36,603 bases of DNA. It comes from Prevotella sp. GTDB lineage: Bacteria; Bacteroidota; Bacteroidia; Bacteroidales; Bacteroidaceae. A program made the translations under genes and the position numbers. Location: contig JALEJI010000040.1 in the NCBI GenBank assembly GCA_022769825.1, positions 1-36,603 on the forward strand, written 5' to 3'. The notes beneath the pieces were generated by a model that did no database searches, had not been told where the DNA came from, and was given only the letters and a program-made list of their open reading frames with translations. This document shows, piece after piece, positions 23,618 through 31,984 of this stretch. The stretch's first letter is position 1. Each line of letters begins with the position of its first letter.

Positions 23618-25387
23618 ATGTTACAAATATTCAAATCTCTCCCAAGTCGCATTTCGCAACCAGTTATCAGGGAATGGCCTTTGTTTTTGCTGTTTTTCCT
23701 CTTTATCTCGCCAAGCACATTGGCTTCATTTTGCATGAACATTGCCAACGAGAATGGCATTGCAGGCATTGCCCACAGGATTCCACTGGCTCTGTTTCTG
23801 TCATACATCATGGCCTGTGCCGCTTATTTGAGCGGCAAGACGTGGGTGAAAACCATAATCTATGTATTCTCTGTAGCTTTGCTTGCCACGGATACATTCC
23901 TGCATCATGTATTCCACATCTACATACAGCCATTTATGGTCATGCTGATTGGCGAGACCAACCATCAGGAAGCAGGCGAGTTCTTTGGCACTTTCGTGTT
24001 GTCGAGAGGCGGACTGTTTACACTGCTCACTATCGCATTTGCAATCACTTTCATTATCGTGGCAGAACGGTTTAGATGCAAGACAAGTCAATACATTTTT
24101 TCACACCATTCCTTGCGTACGGCAATCAAGGCGTTTTCTTGTGCTGTCGTGTTATGGGGAGGATGTCAGATGGAAACTTATTACAAAATCATATCAAGCA
24201 ACAATATAGACGACGCACCTATTACAGGCGATATTTTCCCCAACGACTCGTTTACTCGCTTGGTATATTCGTTGACCAGCATACCACTGATGCACAACCA
24301 GATAGAGCAAGCCATTAACACTACAATACACGATACCGACAAACCCTTCATTTCAAACAATACTGATTCGCTTGACGTTGTATTCGTGATAGGTGAATCA
24401 TACATCAAGACACACGCTGGCATTTATGGTTACCCACTAAACACCACGCCAAATATGATAAAAGAGCAAAAGGAACATCGCTTGTTTGCTTTCACCGATG
24501 TGGTATCACCAATAGGCAGCACAAGCCATGCCATGAAAAACATGCTCAGCGTGAACGACTTGCTTAGCAAGGAAGACTGGAACCAGCGTCCCTTGTTCCC
24601 GTCATTGTTTAAGAAAGCCAATTTCAAGGTATTCTTTTGGGACAATCAACTCAACGACAGTACATCGTTCTATGCGTTCACCTTAAATTCGTTTATCTTT
24701 AACAAGACTATCAAACATGCTTGTTATGACCAAACCAACAGGCCTCTAATGGGATATGACGGTGCGCTGATAGACGACTTTGTCAAGAACAAACAGCCGG
24801 ATGGAAAAAACAACTTGGTCATATTCCATCTTTGGGGACAACACGTTGACGCAAACAGCCGATTCCCACACACAAGGCAGTTTGAGCGTTTCACCTATAA
24901 AGACATACCTAACAAGGCTAAATATCTGGACAATGCCAAAAGGCAAGACATTGCCAATTATGACAACGTCACCCTTTACAACGACTATGTGATAGGAAAG
25001 ATATTCAACCTGTATCGCAACAAGAACGCCGTGGTCGTTTATCTATCAGACCATGGCGAGGAAGAATACGATTATCGCGACTCAAAAGGAAGAAAGCATT
25101 GCAGTAAAGAGCAAACACCCCAATGGCTGAAATATGTGAATTGCGTTCCTTTCGTGATTTGGTGCTCCGACAGCTATCAAGCCAAACACCCTGAAGTGGT
25201 CAAGGAAATAAGCAATGCATTGCACCGACCCTTCATGACAGATCAAGTGTCGCAGGTCTTGTTTCATCTGGCGGGCATGAGAAGCCGTTACCATAAACCC
25301 GCCAACGACATTCTAAGTCCATGCTACAAGGCTCGCAAGCGCATATTGCTCAATGGCCTGTGCTTTGACGATTATGACATTAAATAA
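23618..25387 (+). CDS. Lipid A/LPS phosphoethanolamine transferase-like, sulfatase-fold membrane enzyme
   Basis: A 589-residue inner-membrane protein of the EptA/CptA/MCR type. The first ~190 residues hold about five membrane helices (LFLLFFLFISPSTLASF; IPLALFLSYIMACAAY; TIIYVFSVALLATDTFL; GGLFTLLTIAFAITFIIVAE and one in FSCAVVLWGG). The periplasmic sulfatase-fold domain follows: DVVFVIGESYIKTHAGIYGY then PLNTTPNM (metal Glu), GSTSHAMKNMLS (expected Thr/Ser nucleophile region), and VVYLSDHGEE (metal Asp, His). These enzymes move phosphoethanolamine from phosphatidylethanolamine onto lipid A or core sugar. The acceptor cannot be told. I chose ATG 23618 (MLQIFKSLPSR), since earlier residues would be translated leader. 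The GC content is lower than in the neighbouring core genes. Confidence 0.85.
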   Translation: MLQIFKSLPSRISQPVIREWPLFLLFFLFISPSTLASFCMNIANENGIAGIAHRIPLALFLSYIMACAAYLSGKTWVKTIIYVFSVALLATDTFLHHVFHIYIQPFMVMLIGETNHQEAGEFFGTFVLSRGGLFTLLTIAFAITFIIVAERFRCKTSQYIFSHHSLRTAIKAFSCAVVLWGGCQMETYYKIISSNNIDDAPITGDIFPNDSFTRLVYSLTSIPLMHNQIEQAINTTIHDTDKPFISNNTDSLDVVFVIGESYIKTHAGIYGYPLNTTPNMIKEQKEHRLFAFTDVVSPIGSTSHAMKNMLSVNDLLSKEDWNQRPLFPSLFKKANFKVFFWDNQLNDSTSFYAFTLNSFIFNKTIKHACYDQTNRPLMGYDGALIDDFVKNKQPDGKNNLVIFHLWGQHVDANSRFPHTRQFERFTYKDIPNKAKYLDNAKRQDIANYDNVTLYNDYVIGKIFNLYRNKNAVVVYLSDHGEEEYDYRDSKGRKHCSKEQTPQWLKYVNCVPFVIWCSDSYQAKHPEVVKEISNALHRPFMTDQVSQVLFHLAGMRSRYHKPANDILSPCYKARKRILLNGLCFDDYDIK

Positions 25388-25405
25388 CATCAAAACATGA
25401 TGTTA
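25385..25405 (+). terminator. Weak hairpin at the end of the 23618 gene
   Basis: TAACATCA/TGATGTTA, 8-bp stem and 5-nt loop, starting at the stop codon. It is AT-rich with no U-tract, so termination is doubtful. Confidence 0.35.
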
Positions 25406-25420
25406 TTCAAACAAAATGGT

Positions 25421-25428
25421 TAATTTTG
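25421..25428 (+). promoter_or_regulatory. -7 box TAATTTTG of the nitroreductase gene
   Basis: Perfect TAnnTTTG 35 bp upstream of ATG 25464. The -33 box is not clear. Confidence 0.5.
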
Positions 25429-25463
25429 CGCTTGACACATGAATTTACCAAAGACATAATATC

Positions 25464-26093
25464 ATGAACATAAAGAACCTTACAACCATGTTGGCATGCG
25501 GCCTCATCATGTTGCCACTGATGGGGCACGCTCAAGACTGCCGCAAGAAGAGCAATGACGTGATTGAGACCATCATGGCCCGGCGTTCCATCCGCAACTA
25601 CCTCAACAAACCCGTGGAACACGAAAAGCTTGCCATTGTCGCCAAGTGCGGCATCAACGCGCCAAACGCCCTCAACCAGCAACCATGGGCCGTGCGGGTG
25701 GTGGAGAACCAAGACTTCATAAAGGAGACGACTGAGATATTCAAGAAGGAGATGCCTGAACAGGCCAAGCGCGACGCCAACTTCAAGAACATGTATCGCA
25801 ACGCCCCAAACATCATTGTAGTCGCCACTCCAAAGGGGGACAGCTGGGGCCTGCTCAACGCTGGCCTATTGGGAGAGAACATGATGATAGCGGCCAAGGC
25901 GTTGGGATTGGGCACCTGCTGCTTGGGAAGCGCGGCCCGCTTCTTGCAAGACAGCGAGGCATGCAAGCCTTATCTCGCCAAGCTCAACCTGCCTAAGGAC
26001 TATGAGATATGCTATGTTCTCGCCATCGGCTACCCTGACGAGGCTCCGGAGGCAAGGCCACGGGATGAGAGCAAGATAGAATATATCAAATAG
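25464..26093 (+). CDS. Exported nitroreductase-family flavoprotein
   Basis: A 209-residue FMN oxidoreductase of the nitroreductase fold. The fold shows in IETIMARRSIRNYLNKPVE (FMN phosphate/ribityl contacts by the Arg pair), CGINAPNALNQQPWAVRVV (N-P-W segment), GLLNAGLLGENMMIAAKALGLGTC and the C-terminal YVLAIGYPDEAP. Before it lies a hydrophobic N-terminus (MNIKNLTTMLACGLIMLPLM, then GHAQ) that reads as a Sec signal with an A-Q cleavage site. The product is thus predicted to be periplasmic, although most nitroreductases are cytosolic. The electron donor outside the cytoplasm is unknown. Substrate unknown. It is monocistronic, with a strong terminator 20 bp after the stop. Confidence 0.85.
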   Translation: MNIKNLTTMLACGLIMLPLMGHAQDCRKKSNDVIETIMARRSIRNYLNKPVEHEKLAIVAKCGINAPNALNQQPWAVRVVENQDFIKETTEIFKKEMPEQAKRDANFKNMYRNAPNIIVVATPKGDSWGLLNAGLLGENMMIAAKALGLGTCCLGSAARFLQDSEACKPYLAKLNLPKDYEICYVLAIGYPDEAPEARPRDESKIEYIK

Positions 26094-26112
26094 AATATCA
26101 AGTAGAATATCT

Positions 26113-26150
26113 AAAAAAGGGTGAGACCAATGAAGGTCTCACCCTTTTTT
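26113..26150. terminator. Strong bidirectional intrinsic terminator
   Basis: AAAAAAGGGTGAGACC pairs perfectly with GGTCTCACCCTTTTTT (16 bp, loop AATGAA). It ends both the nitroreductase transcript (plus) and, with 99 bp to spare, the ThrE-like transcript (minus). Confidence 0.95.
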
Positions 26151-26160
26151 GTATATGACA

Positions 26161-26197
26161 GCGAATCGACGGGCATCTTGAATGCCCACTGATTCGC
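26161..26197. other. Symmetric compound hairpin
   Basis: GCGAATC-GAC-GGGCAT-CTTGA-ATGCCC-ACT-GATTCGC: a 7-bp and a 6-bp perfect stem separated by a symmetric 3x3 internal loop. It lies between the bidirectional terminator and the ThrE-like stop codon. No U-tract follows on either side. Confidence 0.6.
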
Positions 26198-26248
26198 CGC
26201 AATGCGCTTATATCCACGAGACTGCTTGTTCGTGTGTTTTTGCGGAGC

Positions 26249-27748
26249 TTATATCTCTTTCAAGTCCACCATGTCATGGTGCTTCTCATGCCGCTCCTTC
26301 ACTAAATAGAGGAGCTTCTCCTTACGCTTTGACATAATGAGGCGTCGGATGAAAATGTTGGGAATGGCAACACCAAGAGCGATAAACAATATCACGAGCG
26401 AGGCCTTGATAGCCCAGTTGAACGCGAAGGTAAGCTCACCGATGACACCATCCATCTGTATGAAGCCAAAGAGGGAACGATACATCATCACTCCCGGAAT
26501 CATGGGAATGACAGACGGTATCGCGATAATCTGATGGGGGATGTGGTGTATATGCTGCGAGCGTGTAGCGATGATGCTGGCAACAGCCGAGCCCACAAAC
26601 GAGCCAATGATTATGCCTTGGTCAAGGCCGATGTTGCCGTTTGAGGGGCCAAGGTTCACGAAGTTGCGGGTACACACGGCAATGATTCCCGTAATGGCGA
26701 GCACCGGCATGATGCGCTTAGGCGTGTTGTAAATCGTGGCAAAGCCCATCGCGGACACAGCCGCCGCTATGGCATAGTTGATGAAGTTATTGTGCGGCGT
26801 CATTGACAAGTCTTTCACGAAGTTGTCGATACCGCAAATCTGTATGGCGAAGACTATTCCAAACGACATGGCAATGATCATCATTAGCGTTATCATGGCA
26901 CGCGTCAGTCCGACTTGCACATAATTGGACACCATGTCTGTGACAAAGTTGATAAGTGGCACGCCTGGCACTATGAACAACGTGCATGCCATGAGTGGAT
27001 GGTAGGGCGTGTCAGAGTGGAGGAATGATGGCAAGGCCGAGACCAATGTTTGGTCAAGGCTGATAAACGTGGTGAGCCAACATACGAGCGTCGCCACGAA
27101 CGCGCTTATCGCAATGCCGACATAGGTGTTCCAATGGAGCTTTGCCAAGTACATCTTCAGACGGAAGCCAAGGATGGCAGGTATGGAAGCATAGAAGAAA
27201 GCCGGCCAGTCGCAACCGAACTGCACGCAGAAGCCTCCACAGGCAAATCCGGCGCAAATGGCTATCATCCAGGGCGAGTATTGCTTGTGGACATGGTTCA
27301 AGGCTTCAAGCTCGGCCTCGTAGCGGTCAAGGCTCCAGTCTTCGCGTATGGCCGTCCAAAGCATCTTGCTTATCTTGGATATGACAGTGAACTCAACGCA
27401 ATGGGAATCCACACGCTGATATTTTGAAAACGAGTGGGTCTCGTCAGAGAGGTTCACCATTATGATATTGAAGTTGAGGGAGATGTGAATATACTCCTCC
27501 GGCAGTCCAAGATAAGCCTCACACCGCTTCATGTTGCGCATTATTCGCGCGCAGTCGGCATTGCTCGCCATGAGCAAGGCGCCCGTGCGCACAAGCAAGT
27601 CGAGCTTGCGGCGAAGGAGCTGCACGGAGTTGGCGTGTTCATCGTTCCTGATCTCGTCGTTGATGCTTTCCTCTTCCTCGAGACCAACCAGATTCTCTCC
27701 CTCGTTATCAGTAGGCTTGTTGTGGAAACTAAAAAAATTGTTACTCAT
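26249..27748 (-). CDS. Threonine/serine exporter (ThrE-like, fused DUF1212 + DUF3815)
   Basis: A 499-residue membrane protein. A soluble N-terminal region of about 170 residues (LVRTGALLMASNADCARIMR; hydrophilic ThrE domain) is followed by about ten membrane helices. These cover the DUF1212 half (MIAICAGFACGGFCVQFG; FFYASIPAILGF; FIVPGVPLINFVTDMVSN) and the DUF3815 half (FINYAIAAAVSAMGFATIY; IIIGSFVGSAVASIIATRS; AIPSVIPMIPGVMMYRSLFG). The PGVPL and PMIPGVMMY motifs are characteristic of ThrE. ThrE of Corynebacterium glutamicum exports threonine and serine; the substrate here is inferred by family. It starts 2 bp after the AspT-like gene, so both are cotranscribed. Two hydrophobic halves are separate genes in some bacteria and fused here. 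Confidence 0.9.
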   Translation of the reverse strand: MSNNFFSFHNKPTDNEGENLVGLEEEESINDEIRNDEHANSVQLLRRKLDLLVRTGALLMASNADCARIMRNMKRCEAYLGLPEEYIHISLNFNIIMVNLSDETHSFSKYQRVDSHCVEFTVISKISKMLWTAIREDWSLDRYEAELEALNHVHKQYSPWMIAICAGFACGGFCVQFGCDWPAFFYASIPAILGFRLKMYLAKLHWNTYVGIAISAFVATLVCWLTTFISLDQTLVSALPSFLHSDTPYHPLMACTLFIVPGVPLINFVTDMVSNYVQVGLTRAMITLMMIIAMSFGIVFAIQICGIDNFVKDLSMTPHNNFINYAIAAAVSAMGFATIYNTPKRIMPVLAITGIIAVCTRNFVNLGPSNGNIGLDQGIIIGSFVGSAVASIIATRSQHIHHIPHQIIAIPSVIPMIPGVMMYRSLFGFIQMDGVIGELTFAFNWAIKASLVILFIALGVAIPNIFIRRLIMSKRKEKLLYLVKERHEKHHDMVDLKEI

Positions 27749-27750
27749 GA

Positions 27751-29442
27751 TTATGACAAGAATATCATCATTAGAATTTGCATGGAAATAATGCGGACCA
27801 GCATGGCAAGGGGATAAACAGTGGCATATCCCACCGATGGCGTGTCGCTTGACGTGCGGTCATTGGCGTAGGCCAACGCCGGCGGGTTGGTATTGCCACC
27901 CGACAGCACGCCGATGAGCGTGTAGTAATTGATGTGGAAGGCGTATCTTCCGATTAGTCCGCCGATGATTATCGGCAGCATTGTTATCAGCAGTCCGTAG
28001 CCAATCCACTGCAATCCCTGCTCATTGACAAGGGTGTGGAAGAAGTCCTGTCCGGCTCCCAAGCCAACGCAGGCGAGGAAGATGTTTATGCCCATCTCTC
28101 GCAACATCATGTTGGCCGAGATGGTGTTGTAGGTCACGAGATGGTAGCGCGGGCCAAAATATCCCATGAGGATAGCTACGACGAACGGGCCACCCGCAAG
28201 GCCGAGACGCACTGGCGTGGGAATGCCCGGTATGGCGATTGGGGCTGTGGCAAGCAAGCAACCGAGGGCTATGCCCACGAATATTGGTATGAGATTGGGG
28301 TAGTTGAGGCGCTTCATCTGGTTGCCAAGCACCTTGTCAACCTTACTGAGCGCAAGCTCTGAGCCCACTACCGTGAGGCGGTCGCCAAGCTGCAAGCGGA
28401 GATGCGGATGCGCCACGAGATCCACGCCGTTACGGTTGACACGTGTGACAGTGGCCTGGAAGTTGCCATTGATGTCGATTGAGACAAGCGTCTTGCCTTG
28501 CAGCTCAGGACGTGTCACGATGATGCGACGTGAGATAAGCTCACGCTCAAACTGGCTCCAATCCACGTCCACCTGCTTGCCGAAGAGGGCGATAAGGCTG
28601 TCAACGTCTTGCGGGGCCACTACCACGAGAACTATGTCGTTGAGGCGCAATCTCGTTTGTCCGTTCACGATGGCATTATGGGATGTATTGCCATGGTCTA
28701 TGACACGCGAAATCATGAAGTGACGGCCCACGATGTGTTTAACCTCAGCCACGGTGAGGTTGTCTATACGCTCATTGGTTATCTCAAGACTCACCGAGCG
28801 CACCGCGAGCAACTCTGGTTGCCCCTCGCCTGTCTTGGCTTGTTCCTCCTCTTCTCCGGGCTTGATGCGAAGGATGAGACGCAACGTGATAAACGACAAT
28901 ATGACGCCTATCACGCCCAACGGGTAAGCCAGGGCATAGCCAGTGGCGATGTCGGGGCTCTCTACGCCCTTCATGCTAAAAAACGCCTGCTGCGCCGCGC
29001 CCATTCCCGGCGTGTTGGTCACGGCACCGGAAAGGATACCGGCAATAGCCGTAAATGGCGTGTCGGTGAAACAGTAAACTCCCCAAGCCGTGAGAATGCT
29101 GATGAGGATGGTGATAAGCACGAGGATGTTGAGTTGAAGGCCACCCTTCTTGAACGAGGCGAAAAAGCCAGGGCCTACCTGCAAGCCCAAGGAATAGACG
29201 AAGAGCACAAGACCAAACTCACGGAGGAAGTGGAGCAATTCCACATTCAGGTTAAGGTTGAAATAACCGAAAACAATACCAACGATTAACACCCACGTAA
29301 GTCCGAGAGAGACGTTCTTCACTTTTATCTTTCCCAAGACCAAACCCAGTGTGATGACCAAGGCAAGGATAAAAATGGAATGGGAGACTCCACCAGCCCA
29401 ATAGGCTTGTGAACCCTCAAACAATGTCTTGATGAAATCCAT
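27751..29442 (-). CDS. AspT/YidE-family putative transporter with two RCK_C domains
   Basis: A 563-residue protein of the aspartate:alanine exchanger (AAEX) family. There are two hydrophobic halves: residues about 15-195 (FILALVITLGLVLGKIKVKN, FGLVLFVYSLGLQVGPGFF, GILSGAVTNTPGMGAAQQAF) and about 385-563 (GPFVVAILMGYFG, GINIFLACVGLGAGQDFF, GVLSGGNTNPPALAYAND). They flank two cytosolic TrkA-C-like domains (SLEITNERIDNLTVAEV; ELISRRIIVTRPELQGKTL, ending VVGSELALSKVDKVLG). The pseudo-symmetric (S/G)G(A/N)xTNxP motifs mark each half. Family members exchange aspartate/alanine, or are uncharacterised YidE/YbjL. The substrate is unknown here, and pairing with a ThrE-like exporter hints at amino acid movement. 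Confidence 0.92.
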   Translation of the reverse strand: MDFIKTLFEGSQAYWAGGVSHSIFILALVITLGLVLGKIKVKNVSLGLTWVLIVGIVFGYFNLNLNVELLHFLREFGLVLFVYSLGLQVGPGFFASFKKGGLQLNILVLITILISILTAWGVYCFTDTPFTAIAGILSGAVTNTPGMGAAQQAFFSMKGVESPDIATGYALAYPLGVIGVILSFITLRLILRIKPGEEEEQAKTGEGQPELLAVRSVSLEITNERIDNLTVAEVKHIVGRHFMISRVIDHGNTSHNAIVNGQTRLRLNDIVLVVVAPQDVDSLIALFGKQVDVDWSQFERELISRRIIVTRPELQGKTLVSIDINGNFQATVTRVNRNGVDLVAHPHLRLQLGDRLTVVGSELALSKVDKVLGNQMKRLNYPNLIPIFVGIALGCLLATAPIAIPGIPTPVRLGLAGGPFVVAILMGYFGPRYHLVTYNTISANMMLREMGINIFLACVGLGAGQDFFHTLVNEQGLQWIGYGLLITMLPIIIGGLIGRYAFHINYYTLIGVLSGGNTNPPALAYANDRTSSDTPSVGYATVYPLAMLVRIISMQILMMIFLS

Positions 29443-29481
29443 TGACTAAAAAAATAAAATGCAGAGAATTAATATTTCCTG

Positions 29482-29489
29482 CAAAGTTA
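29482..29489 (-). promoter_or_regulatory. -7 box TAACTTTG of the transporter operon
   Basis: Perfect TAnnTTTG in the 62-bp gap between rsgA and the AspT-like gene, 39 bp upstream of the latter. -33 is degenerate. It makes the transporter pair independent of the ribosome-related genes upstream. Confidence 0.55.
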
Positions 29490-29504
29490 CGCCTTTTTTA
29501 GGAA

Positions 29505-30440
29505 TTAATAGTTATCAACACGATATTTATTCTCGTCCTTGTCTTGCAACATGGAGAGATAGCTGGCATACCTGCTCTCGGCTATATAATGGTTTTCCAC
29601 GGCTTTGCGCACGGCGCAACCCGGCTCGTGGGTATGGGTGCAGTTGGAGAAACGGCAGTCGTGGGAGAACTTGAATATCTCTCGGAAATAGCTGCCTATC
29701 TCCTCTGGCTCCATGTCGAACGAGCCAAAGCCCTTGATGCCCGGCGTGTCTATCAGCCAACCTCCATCGGCCAGCGGCACCATCTCCGAGAACGTAGTGG
29801 TATGCATGCCCGTGTCGTGGGCGTCGCTTATGTCGGCCACCTTTGCCTCGGCGCTCGGCACCACGAGGTTGAGCAGTGTCGACTTCCCCACTCCGCTGTT
29901 GCCGCTGAGCAAGGTCACCTTGTTGGTCAGCAGCTTGAGCAACGGCCCTACGCCATCGCCCGTCGCGGCTGATATTTCGTGGCATGCGTATCCCAACGAC
30001 TCATAAAGGTTCACCACCATCTTTTGGTAGCGCAGCTCTTCCTCGGTAAGCAGGTCGGTCTTGTTGAACACCATCACCACAGGCACCGAATAAGCCTCTG
30101 CCGAGGCGAGGAATCGGTCAATGAACACCGTGGATGTCTCCGGGTGCGCTATTGTCACGACGAGCAAGGCCTGGTCGAGGTTGCAGGCTATTATGCTGCT
30201 CTGCTTCGACAGGTTGGTGGCTCGCCTTATTATGTAGTTGCGACGGTCGTCGATGGCGGTGATAAGCCCCTGCCCTTCGTCGTTGACGACAATATCCACG
30301 CCGTCGCCCACGGCCACGGGATTGGTAGAGCGTATGCCCTTGAGCCTGAACTTGCCCTTGACCTTGCTGTCTACCGTGCGCCCATCATCAGTGAGCACGG
30401 TATACCAAAATCCCGTGTTCTTGATTACTAATCCATGCAT
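29505..30440 (-). CDS. rsgA: Ribosome small-subunit biogenesis GTPase RsgA
   Basis: A 311-residue circularly permuted GTPase that tests late 30S assembly. The N-terminal OB fold ([33 protein letters not shown]) is followed by G4 NKTD, then G1 [12 protein letters not shown] and G3 DTPGIKGF. This order is the hallmark of the family. The C-terminal zinc-binding segment is [19 protein letters not shown] chose ATG 30440 (MHGLVIKN), 16 bp after the frr stop; ATG 30452 would overlap the expected ribosome site. It is the last gene of frr-rsgA. The length agrees with other RsgA proteins (about 300-350). Confidence 0.96.
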   Translation of the reverse strand: MHGLVIKNTGFWYTVLTDDGRTVDSKVKGKFRLKGIRSTNPVAVGDGVDIVVNDEGQGLITAIDDRRNYIIRRATNLSKQSSIIACNLDQALLVVTIAHPETSTVFIDRFLASAEAYSVPVVMVFNKTDLLTEEELRYQKMVVNLYESLGYACHEISAATGDGVGPLLKLLTNKVTLLSGNSGVGKSTLLNLVVPSAEAKVADISDAHDTGMHTTTFSEMVPLADGGWLIDTPGIKGFGSFDMEPEEIGSYFREIFKFSHDCRFSNCTHTHEPGCAVRKAVENHYIAESRYASYLSMLQDKDENKYRVDNY

Positions 30441-30456
30441 TGAGCCCAACAAGCCA

Positions 30457-31017
30457 TCAAATGGTCATTATCTCTTTCTGCTTGTTGGCAAGAGTGGCGT
30501 CCACTTGCTTGATGAACTTGTCGTGAAGTTTCTGCAAGCTGTCTTCAGCGTCTTTCTCCTGGTCCTCGGACAGTCCGTCCTTTATGGCTTTCTTCAGTTT
30601 GTCCTTATAGTCGGCGCGCACGTTTCTCACCTGCACCTTGGCTTGCTCGCCAATCTTGTTGCATTGCTTCACGAGCTCCTTGCGTCGCTGCTCTGTCGGT
30701 TGCGGCAAGCGCAGGATGACCATCTCGCCATTGTTCTCTGGCGTGATGCCGACATCCGAGTCCATGATGCCCTTCTCTATATCCTTAATGGCCTTGCGCT
30801 CCCATGGGCGAATGGTTATGGTGCGCGCGTCTGGAATCTGCAGGGCGGCCACTTGGTTCAATGGCACGGGCTGTCCATACGACATCACTCTCACGGAGTC
30901 GAGAATGGCAAGGTTGGCACGGCCGGCACGAATGCGCGACAGTTCTGCCTCAAGGAAGTTGGCGCTCTTCTTCATTTTATCCTCGGCGCTTTTCAAGGCT
31001 TCTTTAACGTCTATCAT
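30457..31017 (-). CDS. frr: Ribosome recycling factor
   Basis: A 186-residue RRF, the normal length. The three-helix bundle ([55 protein letters not shown]) surrounds the small beta domain ([20 protein letters not shown], then ITIRPWE). RRF splits post-termination ribosomes together with EF-G. It is followed by rsgA after 16 bp. It has its own probable -7 box upstream, so it may be expressed both with rsmA and independently. Confidence 0.98.
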   Translation of the reverse strand: MIDVKEALKSAEDKMKKSANFLEAELSRIRAGRANLAILDSVRVMSYGQPVPLNQVAALQIPDARTITIRPWERKAIKDIEKGIMDSDVGITPENNGEMVILRLPQPTEQRRKELVKQCNKIGEQAKVQVRNVRADYKDKLKKAIKDGLSEDQEKDAEDSLQKLHDKFIKQVDATLANKQKEIMTI

Positions 31018-31049
31018 AAGAAAACAGGTTTAATTATTTTTTTCGATTA

Positions 31050-31057
31050 CAAATTTA
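31050..31057 (-). promoter_or_regulatory. -7 box TAAATTTG upstream of frr
   Basis: Perfect TAnnTTTG 32 bp upstream of the frr ATG, within the 128-bp rsmA-frr gap. No clear -33 box. Confidence 0.5.
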
Positions 31058-31145
31058 GGCAATTTTCCGATAAGAACGAGCTTCTCGCCATGTTTTTTTA
31101 CTTGAAAGGCCAAGAAACCTCGCTTTCCGCCCATCAGCGCCATGC

Positions 31146-31943
31146 TTATTTGCCCATGACGCTTGCCACGCGGTTTGTCAGTTCCACGAAATCGGCCACG
31201 GCGAGTTGCTCCGGCCGTTTCGTCATCATGTCGTTGGCGAAGAATTCCGGCGACGGCATTGTCTCCTTGTTGAACAATGGCTTCAGCGACACGCGCAGCA
31301 TCTTGCGACGCTGGTTGAACACCGTTTTCACCACTCGCTTGAACAGTGTCTCGTCGCACCCAAGGTCTTGCACGCCGTTGCGCGTCATGCGTATCACCGC
31401 GCTCTTCACCTTTGGTGGCGGGTTGAACACGTCCTCGTCTACCGTGAACAGGTATTCCGTGTCGTACCATGCCTGTATCATCACGCTCAGTATGCCATAC
31501 TGCCTCGACCCTGGCTTTGAGGCTATGCGCAGCGCCACCTCTCGCTGTATCATTCCCGTGCAGCACGGTATAAGCTCCTTGTTGTCGAGCATCTTGAAGA
31601 ATATCTGCGACGATATGTCGTAAGGGTAGTTGCCCGTCAGCACGAACGTCTTGCCGTCGAACACCTGGCGCAAGTCCATCTTGAGAAAATCGTCGCCAAT
31701 GATGTTGTCGCGCAACTTCGGGAACTTCTCGTTAAGGTATCTCACGCTCTCGTCGTCTATTTCCACCGCCTTTACCTGACGTGGCTTCTCCACGAGAAAC
31801 TGTGTCAGCACGCCCATGCCCGGGCCTATCTCCAGCACGGGTATGTCGGGGCACACGTCCACGGTGTCGGCGATGCGCTTGGCTATGTTAAGGTCGGTCA
31901 GGAAGTGCTGGCCGAGGTTTTTCTTGGGTCTAACCTGTTTCAT
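31146..31943 (-). CDS. rsmA: 16S rRNA (A1518/A1519-N6) dimethyltransferase RsmA (KsgA)
   Basis: A 265-residue KsgA. RPKKNLGQHFLTD is the N-terminal signature. VLEIGPGMGVLTQFL is SAM motif I, AVEIDDESVRYL motif II, and GNYPYDISSQIFF the NLPY-type catalytic motif IV (here N-Y-P-Y). IQREVALRI, NPPPKVKSAVIRM and FNQRRKMLRVSLKP are conserved C-terminal elements. It dimethylates two adjacent adenosines in the 3' hairpin of 16S rRNA; loss gives kasugamycin resistance. It follows aroB by 41 bp on the same strand. Confidence 0.97.
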   Translation of the reverse strand: MKQVRPKKNLGQHFLTDLNIAKRIADTVDVCPDIPVLEIGPGMGVLTQFLVEKPRQVKAVEIDDESVRYLNEKFPKLRDNIIGDDFLKMDLRQVFDGKTFVLTGNYPYDISSQIFFKMLDNKELIPCCTGMIQREVALRIASKPGSRQYGILSVMIQAWYDTEYLFTVDEDVFNPPPKVKSAVIRMTRNGVQDLGCDETLFKRVVKTVFNQRRKMLRVSLKPLFNKETMPSPEFFANDMMTKRPEQLAVADFVELTNRVASVMGK

Positions 31944-31984
31944 TTCTATTCGTTGCTCTGTGTGGGGTTACGGTGTCGGCTCTG

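Noticed and set aside
26215..26228. Possible remnant of the dispersed repeat (GAGACTGCTTG)
   Set aside because: Only 11 bases match copy A and the flanks do not, so chance is sufficient.
30238..31623. 461-codon plus-strand ORF antisense to rsgA, frr and rsmA
   Set aside because: It spans three certain genes on the other strand and has no domain character.
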